NCBI GenBank assembly: GCA_005772955.1
Contig: SXID01000130.1
Location: 1-34,705 of the forward strand
Source of the DNA: Planctomycetia bacterium
Lineage (GTDB): Bacteria > Planctomycetota > Planctomycetia > Gemmatales > Gemmataceae
Length of the DNA: 34,705 nucleotides
Direction: 5' to 3'
Shown: piece after piece, positions 1 to 8,311 of the stretch
Numbering within the stretch: position 1 is the first letter of the stretch
Layout: each line of letters opens with the position of its first letter
Notes under the pieces: generated by a model
The model's input: only the letters and a program-made list of their open reading frames with translations
Databases searched by the model: none
Told to the model about the DNA's origin: nothing
Translations under genes and position numbers: made by a program

Positions 1-1137
1 ACTGAGACTCAACGCGATACCGAAAGCTTGCTGTGTCAGTGGTGGCAGCAGGTAGAACACGAAATAGAGTTGCAGCAACAGCGGCGTGCCGCGGAGGAAC
101 TCGACGTACAACCCGAGCAGGAACCGCACAAGCCACGGGCCGTACACGCGCCCGAGCGCGACCAACATGCCAATGAGCATCGCGATGGGAAAGGACGCGA
201 CCGCGAGGAACACTGTCATGCCCGCAGCCTTGAGTAACTCAATCAGCATCGGACCCCAATTGGCTTTCCTGGTGGCCTGCTCCTCTTCTTCTTGCCGGAC
301 TTCGGCCGGCGGCCACTTCTGTTCAGTCCAGTACAGAAGTCGTTCCTGGTCCTCGTTCCACAACCCATACTTCTCGTAAATCTTCTTGATCGTTCCGTCC
401 TTGATGCCCTTCTTGATGGCGGCGTTGAGTTGCTCTCGCAGTTCCTTATCAGTCGGACGCGTGAGGATGACATAGAACCCCGCTTGGCGAGGCTCGTCGG
501 CGAGTTTCAGATCCTTGCCATGCTTCACATAGTAGAGCGCCGCGGGCGTGTCCTGCACGGTCGCGTCGAGACGCTTCTGTTCGACCAAGCCGACCACCGT
601 GGCGACGTCCGGGTTGATCGCCAGTTCGATCTTTTCGCCGAAATCCTCACCTTTCATGTACTCGTGAGCCACTGACCCGCCGAGTACGCCGACCTTCGTC
701 TTCCGCTTCTTGCCGCTCTCTTCGCGTTCGCGGTTCAGATCGGTCCAGCCCTGGATCGCGTCCACATTGTCCTTGTGGATCACAAGACCGATTTTGTAGA
801 CGTAGTACGGAACCGTGGACGGGTACTTCTTCTCCAGGTCTTCGCGGTACTCGTAGCCGTTGAGGACGATATCGATGCCGTCGTCGTTCGCCGGTTTGCC
901 GAGCAACTCGGGGAGTTTGTCCCAGTCGCCGGTCACCATCTTGCTGGTGCGGCTGAGTTCCTTCGCGAGGTACTCCGCGAGTTCCACCTCGAATCCGATG
1001 AACTTGTCACCGTCCTTGTAGACGTAGGGCGCGCCGCCGGTCGGGTCGGTGCCCCACCGCAGTTCCTTCTTGTCCTGTGCGAACGCCGGCGCGACGATCA
1101 ACAGCGCGACGGCGACGAGCAACCAGCGTGGGTTCAC
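1..1137 (-). CDS. Amino-acid ABC transporter, substrate-binding domain fused to permease (3' end cut off)
   Basis: This minus-strand frame stays open from a GTG at 1137 to the window edge (379 codons). It starts with a Sec signal peptide (MNPRWLLVAVALLIVAPAFA, then QDKK). Residues of about 25-270 look like a family 3 solute-binding protein (start ELRWGTDPTGG, end IKKIYEKYGLW). After a charged linker rich in Glu, a membrane permease domain of the HisM/GlnP type begins at about residue 300, with the conserved stretch RGTPLLLQLYF. The GTG is chosen because AGGAG lies seven bases upstream and no in-frame ATG precedes the signal peptide. Such binding protein-permease fusions are known in GlnPQ-type uptake systems for glutamine or other polar amino acids. 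The ATPase subunit would lie outside the window on the left. The substrate cannot be told from the sequence. Confidence 0.85.
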   Translation of the reverse strand, partial: MNPRWLLVAVALLIVAPAFAQDKKELRWGTDPTGGAPYVYKDGDKFIGFEVELAEYLAKELSRTSKMVTGDWDKLPELLGKPANDDGIDIVLNGYEYREDLEKKYPSTVPYYVYKIGLVIHKDNVDAIQGWTDLNREREESGKKRKTKVGVLGGSVAHEYMKGEDFGEKIELAINPDVATVVGLVEQKRLDATVQDTPAALYYVKHGKDLKLADEPRQAGFYVILTRPTDKELREQLNAAIKKGIKDGTIKKIYEKYGLWNEDQERLLYWTEQKWPPAEVRQEEEEQATRKANWGPMLIELLKAAGMTVFLAVASFPIAMLIGMLVALGRVYGPWLVRFLLGLYVEFLRGTPLLLQLYFVFYLLPPLTQQAFGIALSLS

Positions 1138-1215
1138 CGGCAGACTCCTGCGAGGAATGCGGTGCTGCAAAATGTACGCGCCGCGCCCCCGCGTGGCGAA
1201 CGCTAAACTAAGGGC

Positions 1216-3753
1216 ATGCCACGCGAATACCTGCCCATCGACGATACCCTTCCCCAACTACTCACCGCGCTCCGCGTGAGCGGTGCCGTCGTGCTGCGCG
1301 CACCCACGGGTGCAGGCAAGACCACTCGCGTACCGCCCGCGGTCGTCGAAAGCGGCCTCGCGGGAAACTGCCTCGTCCTCATGCTCGAACCGCGGCGCGT
1401 GGCCGCGCGCGCCGCAGCGCGGCGAATGGCGATCGAACACGGCACTCCGCTCGGGGACGTGTTCGGCTACCAAGTGCGATTCGACAAGAAGGCAAGCCCA
1501 CGCACGCGTGTGTTGGTGGTGACGCCCGGCGTGCTGCTCCGCCGGTTGCACGACGACCCGTTCCTTGAAGGTGTCGCGTGCGTGGTGTTCGACGAGTTCC
1601 ACGAGCGTGGCCTCGAAGCCGACCTCGCGCTCGGCATGGTGCGGTTGATCCGCGAAAGCGTGCGACCGGAACTGAAGTGCGTCGTGATGTCCGCGACCGT
1701 CAATCCGGCTGCGGTGTCCGCGTACTTTGGTGGCTGCCCGGTCGTGGACAGCGCCGGGCGCGCATTCCCGGTTGAGATCACGTATCGCTCGCGGCGCAGT
1801 GACACCCCGGTGTCACTCGCTGTTGCGGACGCTGTTCGCGATGTGATGAACGCGCGCGACGGCGATGCCCTCGCGTTCCTTCCCGGACTGCGCGAGATTC
1901 GCCAAGCCGCCGCCGAACTCGAAGCCTTCGCGCGTGAGCGAGATATTCTTGTGATGCCGCTACACGGCGACCTTCCGCCCGAACAGCAGGACCGCGCGTT
2001 ACAGAAGCTCGACCAGCGGAAGGTGGTGCTCGCCACCAACGTCGCTGAAACATCGGTGACGGTGGATGGCGTGACCGCAGTGGTCGATTCCGGTCTCGCG
2101 CGGCAAATGGAATTCGAGCCGTCGGTCGGCATGGATCGGTTGCGGCTCGTACCGATCTCTCGTGCGTCCGCGGATCAGCGAAGCGGGCGTGCCGGACGCA
2201 CTGCACCGGGCGTGTGCGTCAGGCTGTGGGACGAACCGAGCCATCGCGGACGCCCGGAGCAAACGGTTCCCGAAATCCGGCGTGTCGATCTGTGCTCGGC
2301 GGTGCTTCAACTCGCGGCGCTTGGTGAACCGGACGTGCGGAAGTTCCCGTGGCTCGACGCGCCAACCGAAGAAGCCGTTCAGCAATCGCTTCAACTATTG
2401 CAGCAACTCGGGCTGCTCGCGAACGCCTCGCTCACGCCACTGGGCGAAGCCGCAGGCGCGCTGCCGGTTCACCCGCGACTCGGCCGTCTCTTGCTCGAAG
2501 GTCAGCGACTCGGTTGTGCGCACCGCGCCGCGCTCGTTGCGGCGTTGCTCTCGGAACGCGACCCTTTTCTGCGAGAGTTCGACAGTGGCCCGCCGGTTCG
2601 CACAGCCCCGCCCACGGTGTCGGACGTCCTCGATCGCGTCGAGGCGATCGAAGCGTTCGATCGCTCAGGGCGAACGGACGGCCCGCTGGGGCGGCTGCAT
2701 CGCGGGAGCGCTAACGCGGTGCTGGAGGTGCGCGACCAGTTGACGCGGCTAATACAATCTCCCCCCCCCTCCCTTCAGGGGGGGGGAGGTTCTGACGAAG
2801 CCATTCTCCGCTGCATCTTCGCCGCGTACCCGGACCGGCTTGCGCGGCGGCGCGAGCCGGGCAGCGCGAAAGCCGTCACGGTCGGCGGGCGCGGGATTCG
2901 ACTCGCCCCGATGAGCGGCGTGAGCGAGCAGGAGTTGTTCGTGTGCGTCGATGTGGACGCAGGCGGCGCGGACTCGTACGTGCGGCTCGCGTCCGGCGTC
3001 GAACGCGAATGGCTCCCACCTGAGCGCATCTCCACCCGCATCGAAGTCATCTTCGACGAGAAGGCTGAGCGGCTCGCGGCCCGTAAATTGGCGCGGTTCG
3101 ACGACCTCGTGTTGGACGAAGTTAACGCGCACATCGCGGACGAAAACGAAGCCGCGAGCGTTCTCGCGAGTGCCGCCGCCGAGCGGTTCGAGAAGGTGCT
3201 TCCGACGTCGGACTCGCACGCGGGGCAGTTCCGCACGCGGGTACGCTGCCTCCGTGCGTGGATACCGGAGTTAGAACTGCCCGCATTCGAAGCGGCCGAT
3301 CTTCGCGAGGCGCTCCAGTGGCTGTGCCGCAACCGGCGATCGCTGAGCGACGTGCGCAACGGCCCGTGGCTCGACTTCCTCAAGGGCCAACTCACATACC
3401 AGCAACTTCAGACCGTCGAGGCTGAAGCGCCGGAGCGAATCGAGGTGCCGAGCGGCAGTCACATCCAGATCGAGTACGCGGAGGGCCGCCCGCCGGTGCT
3501 CGCGGCGCGCATTCAGGAAATGTTCGGCCTCACGGAAACGCCCCTGATCGCGCGCGGGCGACGGAAGGTGCTACTTCACCTGCTCGCGCCGAACTACCGC
3601 CCGCAACAAGTAACAGATGACCTCGCTAGCTTCTGGAAGAACGGCTACCCACTGGTACGGAAGGAACTGCGCGCGCGCTATCCGAGGCACAGTTGGCCCG
3701 ACGACCCGCTCACGGCCGAAGCGATACGAGGAGCGAAGCGGAGGCAGGGATAG
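1216..3753 (+). CDS. hrpB: ATP-dependent helicase HrpB
   Basis: The 845-residue product is a DEAH-type superfamily 2 RNA helicase of the HrpB family, close to the usual 800-850 residues. Walker A (APTGAGKTT) is at about residues 29-37, motif II is DEFH followed by ERG at about 126, motif III is SAT, and motif VI is QRSGRAGR at about 319-327. The HrpB-specific C-terminal region follows (for example FPDRLARRR-like YPDRLARRREPG near 540). The cellular role of HrpB is poorly defined in most bacteria; it is a cytoplasmic nucleoside triphosphatase acting on RNA. The gene is divergent from the ABC transporter, with a 78-base gap. An A/T-containing hexamer TAAACT (1204-1209) ends six bases before the ATG, so the message may be leaderless. 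A dispersed C/G palindrome is inserted in frame near residue 515. Confidence 0.93.
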   Translation: MPREYLPIDDTLPQLLTALRVSGAVVLRAPTGAGKTTRVPPAVVESGLAGNCLVLMLEPRRVAARAAARRMAIEHGTPLGDVFGYQVRFDKKASPRTRVLVVTPGVLLRRLHDDPFLEGVACVVFDEFHERGLEADLALGMVRLIRESVRPELKCVVMSATVNPAAVSAYFGGCPVVDSAGRAFPVEITYRSRRSDTPVSLAVADAVRDVMNARDGDALAFLPGLREIRQAAAELEAFARERDILVMPLHGDLPPEQQDRALQKLDQRKVVLATNVAETSVTVDGVTAVVDSGLARQMEFEPSVGMDRLRLVPISRASADQRSGRAGRTAPGVCVRLWDEPSHRGRPEQTVPEIRRVDLCSAVLQLAALGEPDVRKFPWLDAPTEEAVQQSLQLLQQLGLLANASLTPLGEAAGALPVHPRLGRLLLEGQRLGCAHRAALVAALLSERDPFLREFDSGPPVRTAPPTVSDVLDRVEAIEAFDRSGRTDGPLGRLHRGSANAVLEVRDQLTRLIQSPPPSLQGGGGSDEAILRCIFAAYPDRLARRREPGSAKAVTVGGRGIRLAPMSGVSEQELFVCVDVDAGGADSYVRLASGVEREWLPPERISTRIEVIFDEKAERLAARKLARFDDLVLDEVNAHIADENEAASVLASAAAERFEKVLPTSDSHAGQFRTRVRCLRAWIPELELPAFEAADLREALQWLCRNRRSLSDVRNGPWLDFLKGQLTYQQLQTVEAEAPERIEVPSGSHIQIEYAEGRPPVLAARIQEMFGLTETPLIARGRRKVLLHLLAPNYRPQQVTDDLASFWKNGYPLVRKELRARYPRHSWPDDPLTAEAIRGAKRRQG
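2759..2791. repeat. C/G-rich palindromic repeat inside hrpB, in frame
   Basis: Nine C residues (2761-2769), a short core TCCCTTCA and nine G residues (2778-2786) form a near-perfect palindrome. It is read in frame as PPPSLQGGGG (about residues 516-525) between the helicase part and the C-terminal domain of HrpB. The core resembles the palindromes at 13063, 15403 and 17479. Confidence 0.8.
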
Positions 3754-3759
3754 CTTTCG

Positions 3760-3843
3760 TTTAGCCGCGACCCGGAGTCCGCGGAGGGGAGTGCGCCAGT
3801 TACGCATCGCGCTCCCCTCCGCGGACTACGGGTCGCGGCTAAA
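3760..3843. terminator. Long hairpin between convergent genes
   Basis: Two 36-base arms (3760-3795 and 3808-3843) are reverse complements with two mismatches and a 12-base loop. The hairpin sits between the stop of hrpB and the stop of the sulfatase gene, so it could terminate both transcripts. There is no clear T-tract. The element looks like one of the dispersed repeat hairpins of this genome rather than a simple intrinsic terminator. Confidence 0.7.
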
Positions 3844-3867
3844 CACTCCAACCAATCTCTGCCTTCA

Positions 3868-5178
3868 CTACGGCTTCCACCACGCATCCACCTTCTTGGT
3901 CAACTCCTTCACTTTCTCCGGGTTCTTCTCGGCGAGGTTGTCCTTCTCGGTCGCGTCTTTCGACAGGTCAAACAACTCCAACTTGCTGCCCTTCACCTTC
4001 GTTTCGTGTGGAACGATCAGCTTCCAGGTTCCGTCGATCACCCAGCGGTATTGCACGTTCGCGGAGGGCTTCGTGATGTCGATCGCGTTGTGCTCGAAGA
4101 TCGCGCCGAATACTGTGTCGCGGCTCGCGAGCCAGTGCGCGTCGAGCAGGTCGATACCGGGCATGTCCTTCGCGGGCTTCGCGCCAACCGCTTTCAGCAC
4201 AGTGGGCACCAGATCGACCGAACTCGCGAGCCGATCCGATGCGCCCGCCTTCAGGTGACCGGGCCACTTCACGAGGATCGGCGTGCGCAACCCGCCGTCG
4301 TACGGCGATCGCTTCGACTTGGGTGCGAACGCACCGGACTTCTCGTCCTGAATCCAGCCGTTGTCGTGCAGGTAGACGACAATGGTGTTCTCGGCCTGCC
4401 CGTTCTTGTCGAGCTGCGCGAGCAGGTCGCCCACGGTTTCGTCGAACCACTCGCACATGGCCCAGTACTTCGCGACGAACTCGGACTTCGTTTTGTCCTT
4501 GTACTTGTTCAACAGGCGATCCGGCGGGTTGTGTGGCGAGTGCGGCATCATCGGCGCGTACCACACAAAGAACGGCTTCTTGTCTTTCTTCGCCTTGTCG
4601 AGGAAGTCGAACACCGGTTGCAGTCCCTGGCGCCCGATCTTGAGGCCCTCGTCGCCATGGCGCCCGCCCTTCGCGGGATCGCCATGCGTCATGCCCTCGG
4701 TGAAGCCTCCACAGCGGCACGCGTTGCCTTCCCACCATTTCCCGGCCTGGAAGCTCACGTACCCTTCCTTCTCCAGCATCTTCGGCAGCGACGGTGACTT
4801 CTCGAACAGCGCGATCATGTCTTGGCGCTGTTTCAGGAACCCCGCGTCCTTGTTCGCCTGCGCGCCGGTCAGCCCCTTTGGGATGGGCGGGTCGTTGGAG
4901 GTCATGAGGTGTTGGTGCGGGTAGAGTCCGGTGATCATCGTCGCGAGGCTCGCGCGACACAGGCTGGTCGGCACGTACCCGTGTTTGAAGACGAGCGATT
5001 CGCGCGCGAGCTTGTCGAGGTGCGGGGTCTTGATGTGTTCGTGGCCCATGAACCCGTAGTCGGTCCACGCCTGATCGTCGCCCACGATGAGCACAACGTT
5101 CGGCGGGGCAGCCGTTAGCCGCGAGCCGAAGGCGAGCGTTACGAGTGTGAACGCGAGTACGGAGAGGTAGCGGAGCAT
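3868..5178 (-). CDS. Secreted sulfatase, type I family, with atypical active-site signature
   Basis: The 436-residue protein has a signal peptide (MLRYLSVLAFTLVTLAFGSR, cleavage near LTAA) and an alkaline-phosphatase-like sulfatase fold. Metal ligands are visible as GDD (residues 33-35) and later HDNG. The expected formylglycine cysteine is C74 in LCRASLATMITG. The usual signature is C-x-P-S-R followed by TG, whereas here the proline is alanine and the arginine is leucine, so cysteine maturation or catalysis may differ. The TGLYPHQH stretch that follows is typical of planctomycete sulfatases. It probably acts on sulfated polysaccharides outside the cytoplasm; the exact substrate is not predictable. 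A second sulfatase lies directly upstream on the same strand, separated by a hairpin repeat. Confidence 0.88.
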   Translation of the reverse strand: MLRYLSVLAFTLVTLAFGSRLTAAPPNVVLIVGDDQAWTDYGFMGHEHIKTPHLDKLARESLVFKHGYVPTSLCRASLATMITGLYPHQHLMTSNDPPIPKGLTGAQANKDAGFLKQRQDMIALFEKSPSLPKMLEKEGYVSFQAGKWWEGNACRCGGFTEGMTHGDPAKGGRHGDEGLKIGRQGLQPVFDFLDKAKKDKKPFFVWYAPMMPHSPHNPPDRLLNKYKDKTKSEFVAKYWAMCEWFDETVGDLLAQLDKNGQAENTIVVYLHDNGWIQDEKSGAFAPKSKRSPYDGGLRTPILVKWPGHLKAGASDRLASSVDLVPTVLKAVGAKPAKDMPGIDLLDAHWLASRDTVFGAIFEHNAIDITKPSANVQYRWVIDGTWKLIVPHETKVKGSKLELFDLSKDATEKDNLAEKNPEKVKELTKKVDAWWKP

Positions 5179-5196
5179 GGGGAATCTCGTGAATGA

Positions 5197-5263
5197 TTAC
5201 CAGCCCGCAGCGCACGCAAGGGGCTTTGAAACCAAAACCCTTGCTTGCGCTGCGGGCTGGTAA
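5197..5263. repeat. Hairpin repeat between tandem sulfatase genes
   Basis: Two arms of 26 bases (5197-5222 and 5238-5263) match with one mismatch around a 15-base loop. The element starts four bases after the upstream sulfatase stop codon, read on the minus strand, and lies 19 bases upstream of the start codon of the downstream sulfatase. It could stop transcription after the first sulfatase or shape the leader of the second. There is no U-tract. Confidence 0.75.
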
Positions 5264-5266
5264 AAA

Positions 5267-6760
5267 CTACTTCAACATCGCCTTCATCTGCTTGACCACG
5301 TCGGCGTACTTCGCGTCCTCGGCGAGGTTCTTCAGTTCACCGGGGTCGGTGTCGTAGTCGTAGAGCTGCACGCCCTTCTTGCCGCCGTCCCACTCGGTGT
5401 AGCGGTAGCGCTCGTTCCGCACCGAGTAGCCCAGAAACCACGGGTTCTTACCGACCACTTCGCCGGTCGCGGTCGGCGTGCCGCGACTCACCTGCGTGAT
5501 CGCGGGTTTCTCCCACTTTGCCGAAGGATCGTCGAGCAGCACCTTCACGCTCTTGCCGTCGAGCGCGGGAACCTTCGGGTCTTTGCCATCGGGAACGGGC
5601 AGACCCGCGAGGTCCGCGAGCGTCGGGTGCAGGTCGATCAGTTCCACCGTGCGACCACACGCCTTTCCATTCCCCTTCGCTCGCGGGTCGTAGACCACGA
5701 ACGGCACGCGAGCCGAGTTCTCGAACACACTCATCTTCTGCCACAGCCCGTGTTCGCCGAGGTGGTAGCCGTGGTCGCTGATGAACACCACGATCGTCTT
5801 GTCCGCGAGTTTCAACTTTTCGAGCGCGTCGATGACTTTGCCAACCTGTGCGTCCATGAACGTGGTCGATGCGTAGTACGCTTGCAGCGCTTTGCGGCGA
5901 AGGTCGTCGGTCAGTTTCTCTTGCTCCGGCTTCGCGCTGCCGAACGCGGGTGCGGGACCGGCTTCGCGGTGCTTGTCCGGCACTTTCGGGAGTTCGATCT
6001 TGTCCGCCGGGTACATGTCGAAATACTTCTTCGGCGCGACGTAGGGCGTGTGCGGGCGGAAGAAGCCGCACGCGAGGAAGAACGGTTTGTCCTTGTTCGC
6101 CTCCATCTGCTTGATGACCGCGTCCGCGATCTGGCCGTCGGTCATTTCTTCGTCGGTTCCACCCGACGCGAGCCAACTGAGCGTGCCGCCGAACCGGGCC
6201 GAACCCTTTCCGTTCGGGTTCAAGGTGAAGATGAGGTCTTTGTCTTCGTCGTCCTTGTCGCGGCCGCGCGGGTTGATCGTCTTCTGCCACGATGGTTTGT
6301 CGTCAAGCCCATCGGTGCCGATCTGCGCGGGCACGCCGTAGTGGTAAAGTTTCCCGACGCGTGTGACGTTGTAGCCGCCCTTCTGGAACGTCTGCCCGAT
6401 GCTCTGCGCGTCGGGGATGTTCTTGCGGAACTGGGTCGCGTTCTCGTACACCTTCGTGTGGTCCGGGCGGAGTCCGGTGAGGAAGCTCGCCCGCGACGGG
6501 TTGCACAGCGGGAACTGGCAGTACGCACGATCGAATCGCACACCCTTCGCGGCGAGCTTATCGATGTTGGGCGACTTCGTGACCTTACTGCCGTAGCAGC
6601 CGAGCGTGTTGTTGGTGAGGTCGTCGGACACGATGAACAGGACGTTCATCTTGGTGGGTGAACCCCCCGCGGGTTCCGCCAAGCCCCCTCCTGATTTCTC
6701 CACACCGACCGATGGCGCGGTACACAGCACGAGAGCGGCGAGAGCGAGCAGGCGTGACAT
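5267..6760 (-). CDS. Secreted sulfatase, iduronate-2-sulfatase-like
   Basis: The start chosen is the ATG at 6760, giving 497 residues beginning MSRLLALAALVLCTAPSVG, a good Sec signal peptide preceded by AGGTG; the frame is open further upstream but that part overlaps the epimerase gene and lacks a signal. Metal ligands SDD (45-47) and the canonical maturation motif CNPSRASFLTG with C86 are present, as is ISDHGYHLGEHG in the middle of the protein. These features match iduronate-2-sulfatase-like planctomycete enzymes, which hydrolyse sulfate esters of polysaccharides after conversion of the cysteine to formylglycine. The product likely works in the periplasm or at the cell surface alongside the neighbouring sulfatase. 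The glycan substrate is unknown. Confidence 0.92.
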   Translation of the reverse strand: MSRLLALAALVLCTAPSVGVEKSGGGLAEPAGGSPTKMNVLFIVSDDLTNNTLGCYGSKVTKSPNIDKLAAKGVRFDRAYCQFPLCNPSRASFLTGLRPDHTKVYENATQFRKNIPDAQSIGQTFQKGGYNVTRVGKLYHYGVPAQIGTDGLDDKPSWQKTINPRGRDKDDEDKDLIFTLNPNGKGSARFGGTLSWLASGGTDEEMTDGQIADAVIKQMEANKDKPFFLACGFFRPHTPYVAPKKYFDMYPADKIELPKVPDKHREAGPAPAFGSAKPEQEKLTDDLRRKALQAYYASTTFMDAQVGKVIDALEKLKLADKTIVVFISDHGYHLGEHGLWQKMSVFENSARVPFVVYDPRAKGNGKACGRTVELIDLHPTLADLAGLPVPDGKDPKVPALDGKSVKVLLDDPSAKWEKPAITQVSRGTPTATGEVVGKNPWFLGYSVRNERYRYTEWDGGKKGVQLYDYDTDPGELKNLAEDAKYADVVKQMKAMLK

Positions 6761-6797
6761 GGTGGCACCTGGAAGAGGGGATAAAGGCGTTGTGTTT

Positions 6798-7769
6798 CTA
6801 CCCCTTCGGCGCCTGGCTTCCAAGATGTCCCTTGATCCGATCCCGCGAGAACCACTCCAGCGTGCGCCGAAGCCCTTCGGCGAATGGCACCCCAGGCGCG
6901 TAGCCCAGATCGGTTTTGATACGGTCGATTTTCGCTCGCGAGTACCGCACGTCACCGGCTCGTGCCAGTCCGTGCGCCGGAATCGCGTGCGTGCCCAGGA
7001 TCGCGTTCAACTCCGTGATCAACTCCAACAGGTTCACGCTGCCGCCGGTGCCGACGTTGTAAACGCGACCGCTGACGCCGGGCGCCTCGCCCGCGAGAAT
7101 CAACGCGTTCGCCACATCCGAGACGTACACGAAATCACGTGACTGAAGCCCGTCGCCGTGAATGGTCGGGGTGCGACCGCTCGCGAGCAGCGCCGCGAAG
7201 ATGGCGATGACGCCGGAGTACGGGCTGTCCGCGCGCTGGCGCGGCCCGAACACGTTGAAGAACCGGAGTCGCACCGTTTCGAGACCGTAACAGTGCGCGA
7301 ACGCCTCCGCGTAGAACTCGCCCGCGAGTTTCGCCGCCGCGTATGGGGACAGCGCCATCAGCGGCGTGTTCTCGTCCTGTCCGGCTTCATCGGAAGCATT
7401 CCCGTAGGCGCTCGCGCTCCCCGCGTACACGATTCGCCGCGCGCCCGCCCTGCGGGCCGCGTCGAACACGGTCAGCGCGCCGGTGGCGCAGGCCGCGTGC
7501 GACGCGAGCGGGTCTTCGATGCTCTTCGCGACCGACGCGAGCGCCGCGAGGTGGAACACAACTTCACAACCGCTCACGGCGTGCGCGACCGCGTCAGGGT
7601 CGGTGACGCACCCGTGAACGAGTTCCGGTGCGGGCGAGATATGCGCCAGGTTACCGGGTAGGCCGGTGGAAAGGTTGTCGAGAACACGCACCGTGCGCCC
7701 CGCGGCGGTCAGTGCTTCCGCGAGGTGCGAGCCGATAAATCCGGCCCCGCCCGTGATGAGGCACTTCAT
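6798..7769 (-). CDS. NAD-dependent sugar epimerase/dehydratase
   Basis: The 323-residue protein is an extended short-chain dehydrogenase. The Rossmann motif TGGAGFIGSH is at residues 6-15 and the catalytic YAAAK (in SPYAAAKLAGE) lies near residue 145, preceded by the expected Ser-rich segment. This is the pattern of UDP-glucose or UDP-glucuronate 4-epimerases and related nucleotide-sugar enzymes. The start is placed at ATG 7769 (MKCLITGG), because the Rossmann strand begins there; five extra codons upstream (MEPVL) are possible but do not fit the family. It lies upstream of the sulfatases in the same direction with a 37-base gap, so co-transcription is possible. It probably supplies activated sugars for surface polysaccharide. 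Confidence 0.88.
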   Translation of the reverse strand: MKCLITGGAGFIGSHLAEALTAAGRTVRVLDNLSTGLPGNLAHISPAPELVHGCVTDPDAVAHAVSGCEVVFHLAALASVAKSIEDPLASHAACATGALTVFDAARRAGARRIVYAGSASAYGNASDEAGQDENTPLMALSPYAAAKLAGEFYAEAFAHCYGLETVRLRFFNVFGPRQRADSPYSGVIAIFAALLASGRTPTIHGDGLQSRDFVYVSDVANALILAGEAPGVSGRVYNVGTGGSVNLLELITELNAILGTHAIPAHGLARAGDVRYSRAKIDRIKTDLGYAPGVPFAEGLRRTLEWFSRDRIKGHLGSQAPKG

Positions 7770-7775
7770 GAGAAC

Positions 7776-7874
7776 AGGTTCCAAGTTCCAAGTTCCAACA
7801 GTTCCAAGTTTAGGACATGAGCCGGGCTACTGGCTGTTTTCAACCTGGAACCTGGAACTCTGGAACTCGGAACG
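7776..7874. repeat. GTTCCAA/TGGAAC tandem and inverted repeats
   Basis: GTTCCAA units recur four times between 7778 and 7809, and the complementary type CTGGAAC/TGGAAC recurs four times between 7843 and 7873, so the two clusters form an inverted pair. I recall similar text-like repeats being common between genes of large bacterial genomes, where they give spurious translations of the GTWNLEL type. Confidence 0.6.
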
Positions 7875-7980
7875 GTTCGGTAAGGCAGAAGCGGTGTCAC
7901 GATCCCAATCCCGTTGTTTTTCCCGCCACTGCTGCTGTTGCGGAACTGGTTGTTCACCCTTCCGCCAAGCAGGGCGATAA

Positions 7981-8037
7981 GGGGGAAGGGGAGAAGACAT
8001 AGAGGCGTAGTGCTTTGTCTTTTCTCCCCATCTCCCC
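7981..8037. repeat. Imperfect G/C-tract inverted repeat
   Basis: A purine-rich arm (GGGGGAAGGGGAGAAGACA) faces a pyrimidine-rich arm (TGTCTTTTCTCCCC and following bases). It resembles the C/G palindrome family elsewhere in the window but has a longer and less perfect loop. Confidence 0.45.
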
Positions 8038-8161
8038 GTCTTCTTCCACGCTAACGCGCGAAATCGGCCCGTTCCCGTCTCGACATTCGTGTCACACCAG
8101 AACGGCCGGACTGGACCAGCCGGTTTTTCCGGCATCTTCGACCGAGGCAGTTGCCTCGACC

Positions 8162-8175
8162 AAGTTTGTAAACTT
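8162..8175. promoter_or_regulatory. Operator-like palindrome upstream of regulator gene
   Basis: AAGTTTGTAAACTT is a perfect 6+2+6 palindrome lying about 136 bases before the regulator start. It is A/T rich in a GC-rich genome, and could be a binding site for the neighbouring Fis-type regulator or another factor. This is inference from symmetry and position only. Confidence 0.3.
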
Positions 8176-8311
8176 TGCTTTAGTGTGGAATCGCGACCGA
8201 TACCTTTCCGCATCAGTTTGAGACATTGATTGTGCGGTGAGAGCCGGTTTGGAGCGACCATGCGGTCCGGCGCGCTGCCGTCCGCGAGCGCATCCCGGAG
8301 GATTGCGTCAC

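Larger units (their letters stand above)
7770..8311. other. Gene-free divergent region between epimerase and regulator
   Basis: I find no convincing gene in these 542 bases. The region holds tandem GTTCCAA/TGGAAC-type repeats (7776-7874), an imperfect purine/pyrimidine inverted repeat (7981-8037), short hairpins at 8104-8134 and 8143-8158, and an operator-like palindrome at 8162-8175. Promoters for the two divergent genes must lie here, but I see no convincing sigma-70 or -24/-12 element. Confidence 0.6.

Noticed and set aside
3968-5215. Long frames antisense or alternative to the sulfatase genes
   Set aside because: They are shadows produced by GC-rich codon bias; only the sulfatase frames show family motifs and signal peptides.
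5627-6661. 344-residue plus-strand frame opposite the second sulfatase
   Set aside because: It has no ribosome site, no recognisable domain, and is the complement of a well-supported gene.
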